From: Rhodocyclales bacterium
Lineage (GTDB): Bacteria; Pseudomonadota; Gammaproteobacteria; Burkholderiales; Rhodocyclaceae
Assembly: GCA_026399475.1 (NCBI GenBank)
Contig: JAPLQY010000069.1
Location: 92,942-156,941 of the forward strand
DNA: 64,000 nucleotides
Direction of reading: 5' to 3'
Shown: piece by piece, positions 16,942-23,902 of the stretch
Layout: each line of letters begins with the position of its first letter
Numbering within the stretch: the first letter of the stretch is position 1
Notes under the pieces: generated by a model
What the model was told of the DNA's origin: nothing
What the model saw: only the letters and a program-made list of their open reading frames with translations
The model's database searches: none
Program-made: the position numbers and the translations under genes

Positions 16942-18741
16942 TCAGAAGGATTCCGGGGGCATGGTCAGGGTCGTGTCGTCGAGGCTGCGCAGCAGTTCGT
17001 GCCATTGCCGGGTCTTGGGCAGTTCCCAGCGGTAGAACCAGCGGCAGGCCGCCAGTTTGCCACGATAGAAGGCAGCGTCGATCGCGACGCCCTGCCGCAA
17101 GCCGCGCTGCGCCACCAATGCCTGGCGCAGCCAGATCCAGGCGATGACCGTGTGGCCGAATGCTTCGAGGAAGAGCACGGCATTGGCCAGTGCCAGTGTC
17201 GGATTGGTCGCCAGTACGGGGCCGAGCGCCTGCAGCGTGGCGGCCACGTCACCCAGCGCGGCGCCGAGCTCTGCGGCGTAGCCGGCGAGGGCTTCGTCTG
17301 CCTGCGCTTCGGCGATGGTCTTCCGTATTTCGGCGGCGAACAACTTCATCGCCGCGCCGTTGTTCATCACTGCCTTGCGTCCCAGCAGGTCCAGCGCCTG
17401 GATGCCGTGCGTGCCTTCGTGGATCGGGTTGAGGCGGTTGTCGCGGTAAAACTGCTCGACCGGATATTCGCGGGTATAGCCATAGCCGCCATGGATCTGG
17501 ATGGCGAGGCTGTTGGCTTCGAGGCACCACTGCGAGGGCCAGGATTTGGCGATCGGCGTCAGCAGGTCGAGCAGCAGGCCGGATTCCTGTATCGCCGCCT
17601 CGCCAGAGCCGACTTTTGTTTCATCGACCAGCCGCGCGCAATACAGGCACAGCGCGTAGCCGCCTTCGACATAGGCCTTCTGCGCCAGCAACATGCGTTT
17701 GACATCGGCATGCTCGATGATCGGCACTTGCGGTTCGGCCGGGTTCTTGTTGGTCGGCGCGCGGCCTTGCGGGCGTTCCTTCGCATACTCCAGCGAGGCC
17801 AGGTAGCCGCGGTAGCCCAGCATCACGGCGCCCATGCCGACACCGATGCGGGCTTCGTTCATCATGTGGAACATGCAGGACAGGCCCTTGTGCGGCTCGC
17901 CCACCAGTTCCCCGATGCATTGTCCCTGCTCGCCGAAAGCCAGCATGGTCGAGGTAGTGCCACGATAGCCCATCTTGTGGATCAGGCCGGTCAGCGTCAC
18001 GTCGTTGCGTTGACCGAGCGTGCCGTCGTCATTGACGCGGAACTTGGGCACGATGAACAGCGAGATTCCCTTGACCCCCGGCGGCCCGCCGGGAATCTTG
18101 GCCAGCACCAGGTGAATGATGTTCTCGCTCAGATCGTGGTCGCCGGCGGAAATGAAAATCTTGTTGCCGGAGAGCGAGTAGGTGCCGTCGGCATTCGGTG
18201 TGGCGCTGGTGGTGATGTCGGACAGGCTCGACCCGGCCTGCGGCTCGGTCAGCGCCATGGTGCCGAAGAAGCGCCCGGCCAGCAGAGGTTCGAGATACTT
18301 CCTGTGCTGCGCCTCGGTGCCGAAGCGGTGGATGACGTTGGCGTTGCCGATGGTGAGGAAGGGATAGGCGGCGGTGCCGACATTGGCGCTCTTGAACAGC
18401 GAGAAACTGGCCTGGGTCATGACCACAGGCAACTGCATGCCGCCGCGTTCGAAGTCGTGCGCCGCGGCGATGAAGCCTGCGTCGCAGAAGGCTTTCAGCG
18501 CTTCCTTGACCTCGGGAATCATGCTTACGCGCCGGCCGTCGAAAGTCGGCTCGTGCTCGTCGGCCTTGTGGTTGTGCGGCGCGAACTTTTCGGTGGCCAT
18601 CGCCTCGGCCGTATCGAGTACGGCGAGGAAGGTTTCCTTGCTGTGCTCGGCGTAGCGCGGGCGGGAGGTCAGTGACTCGACATCGAGTACCTCGAACAGC
18701 TGGAATTCGAGATCCCTGCGATTGATTACCTGGCTGGTCAT
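16942..18741 (-). CDS. Acyl-CoA dehydrogenase, long (599-residue) form
   Basis: A flavoprotein that introduces a double bond into an acyl-CoA, passing electrons to ETF. It belongs to the approximately 600-residue class with an N-terminal extension (residues 1-80) and an extra C-terminal helical domain. FAD/substrate motifs are MALTEPQAGSSLSD near residue 158 and YGYTREYPVEQFYRDNRL near residue 435; IHEGTHGIQALDLLGRK follows. The long form often acts on bulky or dicarboxylic substrates. Start overlaps the previous dehydrogenase stop (ATGA). Confidence 0.88.
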   Translation of the reverse strand: MTSQVINRRDLEFQLFEVLDVESLTSRPRYAEHSKETFLAVLDTAEAMATEKFAPHNHKADEHEPTFDGRRVSMIPEVKEALKAFCDAGFIAAAHDFERGGMQLPVVMTQASFSLFKSANVGTAAYPFLTIGNANVIHRFGTEAQHRKYLEPLLAGRFFGTMALTEPQAGSSLSDITTSATPNADGTYSLSGNKIFISAGDHDLSENIIHLVLAKIPGGPPGVKGISLFIVPKFRVNDDGTLGQRNDVTLTGLIHKMGYRGTTSTMLAFGEQGQCIGELVGEPHKGLSCMFHMMNEARIGVGMGAVMLGYRGYLASLEYAKERPQGRAPTNKNPAEPQVPIIEHADVKRMLLAQKAYVEGGYALCLYCARLVDETKVGSGEAAIQESGLLLDLLTPIAKSWPSQWCLEANSLAIQIHGGYGYTREYPVEQFYRDNRLNPIHEGTHGIQALDLLGRKAVMNNGAAMKLFAAEIRKTIAEAQADEALAGYAAELGAALGDVAATLQALGPVLATNPTLALANAVLFLEAFGHTVIAWIWLRQALVAQRGLRQGVAIDAAFYRGKLAACRWFYRWELPKTRQWHELLRSLDDTTLTMPPESF

Positions 18742-19862
18742 GCCGCGAGCAGAGTGTCGCTGAAGCGGCCGAGGTGGTAGTCCGCGTCGCCAAACGTCAG
18801 GCCGATCATGGTCAGGCGCTTGAAGTAATGGCTGACGTTGAGTTCGTCGACGACACCCATGCCGCCGTGTAGTTGCACCGCCTGCTGGCCGACCAGACGT
18901 GCCGACTGCGTGACGTAGGTCTTGGCGGCGGCGACCGAACGGCTGCGCTCCGCGGCATCGGCCGAGTCGACGCGGACCGCGGCCAGCGTGGCCATGGAAC
19001 GGGCCTGCTCGGTGGCGATCACCATGTCGGCCATGCGGTGCTGCAGCGCCTGGAACTTGCCGATCGGCACGCCGAACTGCTTGCGGGTCTTGAGGTATTC
19101 GAGCGTGATTTCATTCAGCGCCGACATGATGCCGACGGCTTCGGCACAGAGCGCGGCGTTGGCGTAGTCGACGGCGCGTTCGATGATGGGCAGTGCACCG
19201 CCGGCAGCGCCGATCAGTGCATCGGCGCCGACCGTGACGTTAGCGAATTTGATGTCGGCAGCCCGTGCGCCGTCCTGCGTCGGATAGCTGCGCAGCGTGA
19301 CGCCGGGAGCCTTGGCATCGACCAGGAACAGGGAGATTCCCTGGCCGCTATTTGCTGAAACGATCAGCTGGTCGGCGGACGGCGCCCCCAGTACCACGGT
19401 CTTGGTTCCGCTGATCTGCCAGTAGGCACCGTTGGCCGTAGCGGTAGTGGCGACATGATCGAGCTGGTAACGGACGCCGGCCTCGAAGTGGGCCAGTGCC
19501 AGCATCAGCTCGCCGCCGGCAATCGCGGGTAGCAGAGCTTCCTTTTGGGTGTTGCTGCCCGCATCGCGGATCAGTCCGCCGCAGAGTACGACGGCGGAAA
19601 CATAGGGCTCCAGTGCGAGGCCGCGGCCGAGCATTTCCATCACCAGCATGATGTCGACGGCGTTGCCGTTCAGCCCTCCAAAATCCTCATGGAAAGGCAG
19701 GGCGAGGATGCCGAAATCGGCAAAGGTCTTCCATGCGTCGCGATCGAAACCGTCGGCGGATTTTGCCAGTGCGCGGCGATGTTCGAAGGGGTAGTCCTTC
19801 GCAATGAAACGGCGCAGGGTGTCCTGCAGCGCGAGTTGTTCTTCGGTGTAGTTGAAGTCCAT
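18738..19862 (-). CDS. Acyl-CoA dehydrogenase (374 residues), likely partner subunit
   Basis: An acyl-CoA dehydrogenase-fold protein starting MDFNYTEEQLALQDTLRRF. The QLHGGMGVVDEL motif near residue 330 is present, but the C-terminal R.IYGGTNEIQ block is absent, and the FAD-binding loop is weak. In steroid-degrading bacteria, adjacent pairs of dehydrogenases of 370-400 residues form alpha2beta2 enzymes in which one partner has lost part of the active site. With the gene immediately upstream this protein may form such a heteromer. The two genes are 2 bases apart. Confidence 0.82.
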   Translation of the reverse strand: MDFNYTEEQLALQDTLRRFIAKDYPFEHRRALAKSADGFDRDAWKTFADFGILALPFHEDFGGLNGNAVDIMLVMEMLGRGLALEPYVSAVVLCGGLIRDAGSNTQKEALLPAIAGGELMLALAHFEAGVRYQLDHVATTATANGAYWQISGTKTVVLGAPSADQLIVSANSGQGISLFLVDAKAPGVTLRSYPTQDGARAADIKFANVTVGADALIGAAGGALPIIERAVDYANAALCAEAVGIMSALNEITLEYLKTRKQFGVPIGKFQALQHRMADMVIATEQARSMATLAAVRVDSADAAERSRSVAAAKTYVTQSARLVGQQAVQLHGGMGVVDELNVSHYFKRLTMIGLTFGDADYHLGRFSDTLLAA

Positions 19863-19864
19863 GG

Positions 19865-21073
19865 TTACAGTCCCAGGATCATCTGCGAGATGATGTTTTT
19901 CTGGATTTCGTTGGAGCCGCCGTAGATGGTGGTCTTTCGGTAGTTGAAATAATGGCCGGAGAGCGCGGGGGCATGGTCGCCATAGGCCTCCATCAGCGCG
20001 TCGCCCGGCCAGTCGGCACTCAGCCCGTCTTCCACGTAGGGCAGGGCGTAATGGCCAAGCGCCTGCATTTGCAGTTCAGTCAGCATCTGCTGGATTTCGG
20101 AACCCTTGATCTTGAGGATGGAGGCTTCCGGTCCCGGCGCACGCTTTTTCTCGCCTTCGGCGGAAATTACTCGCAGGTTGGTGATCTCAAGCGCCATGAG
20201 TTCGAGTTCGACTTGCGCGATGCGGTCGCGGAAGCGCTGGTCCTCGATCAGCAGGCGGCCATTGGCGGTTTCCTTGCGCGCGATTTCCTTCAGCTTGTGC
20301 AGTTCGCGCTTCGAGCGGCCGACGCCGGCTATACCGGTGCGCTCGTGGCCGAGCAGGAACTTGGCGTAGGTCCAGCCCTTGTTTTCTTCGCCGATCAGGT
20401 TCTGCACCGGTACTCTGACGTCCTCGAACCAGACCTCGTTGATCTCGTGTTCGCCGTCCATCATGATGATCGGGCGCACCGTAATGCCCGGCGTCTTCAT
20501 GTCGATCAGCAGAAAGGAAATGCCTTCCTGCCGGCGGCCGGAGGTAGAGGTGCGCACCAGGCAGAAAATCCAGTCGGCGTATTGCCCGAGGGTGTTCCAG
20601 GTCTTCTGTCCATTGACCACGTAATGCTCGCCTTCCCTGACAGCGCGGGTCGTGAGCGAAGCCAGGTCGGAGCCCGAACCGGGCTCGGAATAACCCTGGC
20701 ACCACCAGTCGGTGCCGTCGATGATGCGCGGCAGATAGCGTTGCTGCTGCGCCGAGTTGCCAAAAGCCATGATCACGGGCGCCACCATCTTGAGGCCGAA
20801 GGGCAGTTGCATGGGTGCCCCCGCTTCGGCGCATTCGTCCTCGAAAATGTGCTGTTGCACGGCATTCCAGCCTGTGCCGCCAAAGGCGGTGGGCCAGGCC
20901 ACGGCGCCCCATCCCTGCCCGTTCAGTATCTGTTGCCAGCGAACGAAATCGCTCTTCTCCATGCGCTTGCCGCCGAGGACCTTGCGACTGATTTCGGCGG
21001 GCAGCCTGGCGCGCAGAAAGCCGCGCACTTCTTCGCGGAATGCCTGCTCTTCGGCAGTGAAATTGAGATCCAT
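19865..21073 (-). CDS. Acyl-CoA dehydrogenase (402 residues)
   Basis: The first gene of the operon. Typical features are GYSEPGSGSDLASLTTRAVR near residue 125, which binds flavin and substrate, GQKTWNTLGQYADW, and the C-terminal TTIYGGSNEIQKNIISQMIL. This is the complete partner of the putative two-subunit dehydrogenase with the following gene. Family members of this length in catabolic clusters oxidise side chains of cyclic acids. The promoter region upstream (21074-21160) carries a nine-G run and a palindrome. Confidence 0.88.
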   Translation of the reverse strand: MDLNFTAEEQAFREEVRGFLRARLPAEISRKVLGGKRMEKSDFVRWQQILNGQGWGAVAWPTAFGGTGWNAVQQHIFEDECAEAGAPMQLPFGLKMVAPVIMAFGNSAQQQRYLPRIIDGTDWWCQGYSEPGSGSDLASLTTRAVREGEHYVVNGQKTWNTLGQYADWIFCLVRTSTSGRRQEGISFLLIDMKTPGITVRPIIMMDGEHEINEVWFEDVRVPVQNLIGEENKGWTYAKFLLGHERTGIAGVGRSKRELHKLKEIARKETANGRLLIEDQRFRDRIAQVELELMALEITNLRVISAEGEKKRAPGPEASILKIKGSEIQQMLTELQMQALGHYALPYVEDGLSADWPGDALMEAYGDHAPALSGHYFNYRKTTIYGGSNEIQKNIISQMILGL

Positions 21074-21111
21074 GGATGTTCGGTCCTTTGGTGGGTGCGT
21101 GATCGCAGTCT

Positions 21112-21120
21112 GGGGGGGGG
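21112..21120 (-). repeat. Homopolymeric G9 tract upstream of the acyl-CoA operon
   Basis: Nine consecutive G on the plus strand (C on the transcribed-sense strand) lie 39 bases upstream of the first operon ATG. Such tracts are prone to slippage and can change promoter spacing or leader structure. Only one reference length is visible here. Confidence 0.6.
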
Positions 21121-21136
21121 CTTAAAGAACTGCATA

Positions 21137-21153
21137 GCAGAACAACGTTCTGC
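21137..21153 (-). promoter_or_regulatory. Candidate operator palindrome of the acyl-CoA operon
   Basis: A perfect palindrome GCAGAAC-AAC-GTTCTGC lies 64 bases upstream of the operon ATG and about 50 bases from the tRNA promoter on the other strand. Arms of seven bases with a three-base centre suit a dimeric regulator of the TetR or GntR type, common controllers of acyl-CoA genes. No such regulator gene is in the window, so the binder is unknown. Confidence 0.4.
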
Positions 21154-21205
21154 AAAGAGTTTACGCGAGTTCATCCTGGGTGACAAGCTCGGGAAGGCTG
21201 ATGGC

Positions 21206-21234
21206 TTGATTCTTTTTCTGCCATCTCCCATAAT
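21206..21234 (+). promoter_or_regulatory. Sigma-70 promoter of tRNA-His
   Basis: TTGATT and CATAAT are separated by exactly 17 bases, followed by a GC-rich discriminator (TCGCCCCC). This is the typical layout of a stringently controlled tRNA promoter. Transcription would start about 40 bases before the mature tRNA. Confidence 0.7.
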
Positions 21235-21284
21235 TCGCCCCCTGCCCAACCGGGTTTTCTTTCCGGACGGCGTGCAGTTTCGGT

Positions 21285-21361
21285 GGTGGCCGTAGCTCAG
21301 TTGGTAGAGTCCTGGATTGTGATTCCAGTTGTCGTGGGTTCGAGCCCCATCGGTCACCCCA
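21285..21361 (+). tRNA. tRNA-His (GTG)
   Basis: The sequence folds into a full cloverleaf: acceptor GTGGCCG with CGGTCAC, D arm GCTCAGTTGGTAGAGT, anticodon stem-loop CTGGA-TTGTGAT-TCCAG with anticodon GTG, and T arm GTGGGTTCGAGCCCCAT (approximate). The extra G at position -1 and C73 opposite it, the identity elements of tRNA-His, are encoded, and CCA is encoded at 21359-21361. It has its own promoter and intrinsic terminator. Confidence 0.96.
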
Positions 21362-21368
21362 CCCATTC

Positions 21369-21408
21369 AAGCATCTAGCCCGGTTATGGCTAGGTGCTTT
21401 TTCTTTTG
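21369..21408 (+). terminator. Intrinsic terminator after tRNA-His
   Basis: A 12-bp stem (AAGCATCTAGCC with GGCTAGGTGCTT, one G-T pair) around a 7-base loop is followed by TTTTTCTTTT. This is a textbook rho-independent terminator located 7 bases after the tRNA. Confidence 0.85.
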
Positions 21409-21461
21409 CGGGACACCGACGGAACATTTCCCACCCGCAATTGATGTCCCGGTTCTACCGG

Positions 21462-22025
21462 TCAATTGTTGCAGGCGGAGGATGGGGAAAGTCCTTCCTT
21501 GTCGAACGACAGTACCGCCTTGCCTTCCGGGTAAGTGATGATCCAGATGCTGTCGAAATCATTGTCGTGCCAACGTGGCGGACTATCGATACCCAGGCTT
21601 TTGACAAGCGCTGGCAAGTAGCTGTGATTCCAGACCATAAGAACCGTACCGGTTTTCTTCAGAACACTTTCGGAAATATTTTTGTAATCATGCCCAGCGT
21701 ATTCCTTGTTGATCGACAGATCGTGCTTGGTAGCGACTGGAAGGGCGGTCTGGAACATTCTGCCATGTACTGGCGGGTTGCCTGAACCCAGCGCAGGGAC
21801 ATAGATATAGTCCGGTTTATTGAATTTTCGGTAAAGAACTTCAGGAAGTTCCCGAGCCCGATTCTCTCCTGTACAGGATAAGCCTTCGCCTTTTTTTGGT
21901 TTCTCGCCATGCCGAATGATGACCACCTTCAAGTTGTGATCCGGTTCGTCTGCGGCGAAGCAGGGCAATGAAACGAAGAATACCGCGAGGCTGGCAAGAA
22001 CGTCCAAGTGCATTGGCATTTTCAT
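21462..22025 (-). CDS. Secreted histidine-phosphatase superfamily protein
   Basis: A 187-residue protein with a signal peptide (LDVLASLAVFFVSLPCFA, cleaved near residue 24) and the phosphohistidine motif VVIIRHGEKP near residue 36. A second catalytic region is visible as MVWNHSYLPALV with the late His. It would act as a periplasmic phosphatase of unknown substrate. ATG 22025 is chosen because GGAGAAACCTG, a good ribosome site, precedes it and it begins the signal peptide. It stands alone between tRNA-His and the MtfA-like gene; codon use is less GC-rich than average. Confidence 0.75.
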   Translation of the reverse strand: MKMPMHLDVLASLAVFFVSLPCFAADEPDHNLKVVIIRHGEKPKKGEGLSCTGENRARELPEVLYRKFNKPDYIYVPALGSGNPPVHGRMFQTALPVATKHDLSINKEYAGHDYKNISESVLKKTGTVLMVWNHSYLPALVKSLGIDSPPRWHDNDFDSIWIITYPEGKAVLSFDKEGLSPSSACNN

Positions 22026-22168
22026 CAGGTTTCTCCGGGGGGATTGTGATTCAAGGTCTGTGGTGGAAATTTCAGAGTTGATATGTCCCCGCCGGGCATG
22101 TCGGGGACTGTATGCAGGGATGGACATCGTTGCCCTGACGGATTGGTGCGGCTCGGGTTCGCAGACTC

Positions 22169-22936
22169 TCAGGCACCGCTGCGCTTGATCAGCGGGTCCT
22201 GGCAGTAAAAGTCGCGCAACTGCTCATAGACCTCCGGGTACTCTCCCCTGAGCATTTCCGGCGTCTGAAAAAAGGCCTCGCTGGCGACGGCGAAGAACTC
22301 GGTGGGCAGCTCCGCAGCGTAGGGGTCGAGCAGCGTATCTTCGCCGCTATCGACCCGCTGCTGGAAATGCTCGAAGGCACGGCTCATGACTTCGATCCAG
22401 CGCTGCTTCGACATGTCGCCATGCAGCGGCGGCAGGCCATCGGCCTCGCCGCTTTTCATGTCCAGCTTGTGGGCGAATTCGTGGATCACCACGTTGATGC
22501 CATCGGCGTCCTGCGGATGCTCGAACCAGGAGATCAGCACCGGCCCGCCATACCAGGCTTCACCCATGACCTCGTCGTCGAATTCATGCACAACGCCATC
22601 CTCGTCCATCATCCGGCGCGGAATGAGGAAGTCCCCCGGATAGACCACGATGCCGACCCAGCCGGCATACCAGTCGAGACCCAGATGCAAAACCGGCAGG
22701 CAGGCCTGCAGCGCAATGGCTACCTGGATGCGTGGTGTCAGTTGCAGGCCCTGCGCACCGCTCCATTCCTTTGCGGCGATGAACTCGCGGGCCAGCTGGC
22801 GCAGACGTGCGCGCTCGTCCGGGGTCAGGTGGCCAAGAAAGGGCAGGGCGGCTTCGGCTTCATGCCACAGTGCATCGGGAATTTCGAGGCGTTCGCCCCG
22901 ACGCTGACGCCACCATGCGCGAAGCTTGCGGATCAT
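22169..22936 (-). CDS. mtfA: MtfA-family zinc peptidase
   Basis: A 255-residue cytoplasmic protein with the M90-type metal motif VIHEFAHKLDM near residues 148-158 and the later EFFAVASEAFF providing another metal ligand. In E. coli MtfA (DgsA anti-repressor) binds and inactivates Mlc and has aminopeptidase activity. No Mlc homologue is visible here, so the physiological target is unknown. The first codons overlap the stop of the EamA transporter (ATGA), making them an operon. Confidence 0.85.
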   Translation of the reverse strand: MIRKLRAWWRQRRGERLEIPDALWHEAEAALPFLGHLTPDERARLRQLAREFIAAKEWSGAQGLQLTPRIQVAIALQACLPVLHLGLDWYAGWVGIVVYPGDFLIPRRMMDEDGVVHEFDDEVMGEAWYGGPVLISWFEHPQDADGINVVIHEFAHKLDMKSGEADGLPPLHGDMSKQRWIEVMSRAFEHFQQRVDSGEDTLLDPYAAELPTEFFAVASEAFFQTPEMLRGEYPEVYEQLRDFYCQDPLIKRSGA

Positions 22937-23823
22937 CTTGCGCGCCGTGTGTTGAGCCAGATGCCGGCAAAAATCAGGCCGATACCGACGGCGTGGTACG
23001 GGGCGGGTTTTTCGTCGAGAAAGATCATCGACAGCACGATGCCGAAGGCGGGAACCAGGTGCATGAACAGCCCGGCACGAGCCGCACCGACTTCGGCGAC
23101 GCCGCGATTCCACAGGATGTAGCCGAGGAAGGCGGGGCCCACGCCGGTATAGACGATGCCGGCAATCGCCCCCGGCGTCGGCGTGATATGGCGGCCCTGG
23201 GCCATTTCCCAGAGGTAGAAGGGGAACAGGAAAAGCAGCCCGGTGACGCTGATGGCGGTCAGGAAGGACAGCGGATGGACCGCCGGCCGGTGCGACAGCA
23301 GCAGGGTGTAGGCCGACCAGGCCAGCACCGAAGCGAGGATCCAGAGGTCGCCCACGTTCAGCGCAAGTTCGCGCAGGTGTTGCAGGTCGCCGCGGGCGAC
23401 GATGCCGAGGACACCGATGAAGGAGACCAGGATGCCCGCCGCCTCGCGTGCATGCAGGCGCTTGCCCAGCAGCAGCCAGGAAATCAGCACGATCATGATC
23501 GGCACGAAGGAATTCAGCAGCGTGCCGTTGATGGCGGTGGTGTATTGCAGGCCGAGGTAGGCCAGCGCGTTGTAGCCGCCGGTGCCCAGCGCGCCATAGA
23601 GCAGCAGCCACGGCCAGACGGCGTGCAGTTGCGGCCAGTCGCGGCGCACATGCGGCAAGGACAGCGGCAGCAGGCAGAGCAGGGCCACCACCCAGCGCCA
23701 GAACGACAGCGCGATCGGCGGCAGCTCGCCGCGGAAGGCGCGGCCGATGATCCAGTTGCCGGCCCAGAGCAGGTTGGCCAGGGTCAGCAGCAGATAGGGG
23801 GAGACATGCGGCAGCTTTTTCAT
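22933..23823 (-). CDS. EamA/DMT-superfamily transporter
   Basis: A 296-residue inner-membrane protein with ten predicted helices in two EamA repeats (PYLLLTLANLLWAGNWIIGR at the start; GPAFLGYILWNRGVAEVGA in the second half). Members export amino acids or metabolites. ATG 23823 (MKKLPHVSP) gives a normal N-terminus; an upstream in-frame ATG would add 27 residues of no family character. Divergent from relA, with an 80-base shared promoter region. Confidence 0.82.
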   Translation of the reverse strand: MKKLPHVSPYLLLTLANLLWAGNWIIGRAFRGELPPIALSFWRWVVALLCLLPLSLPHVRRDWPQLHAVWPWLLLYGALGTGGYNALAYLGLQYTTAINGTLLNSFVPIMIVLISWLLLGKRLHAREAAGILVSFIGVLGIVARGDLQHLRELALNVGDLWILASVLAWSAYTLLLSHRPAVHPLSFLTAISVTGLLFLFPFYLWEMAQGRHITPTPGAIAGIVYTGVGPAFLGYILWNRGVAEVGAARAGLFMHLVPAFGIVLSMIFLDEKPAPYHAVGIGLIFAGIWLNTRRAR

Positions 23824-23902
23824 GGACCGGGGAATTATGTCCCAGTGCGCCTGCGCCTGGGACGGTATCCACGCGGAAATCGCCGCATGGGATAATTGAA
23901 CC

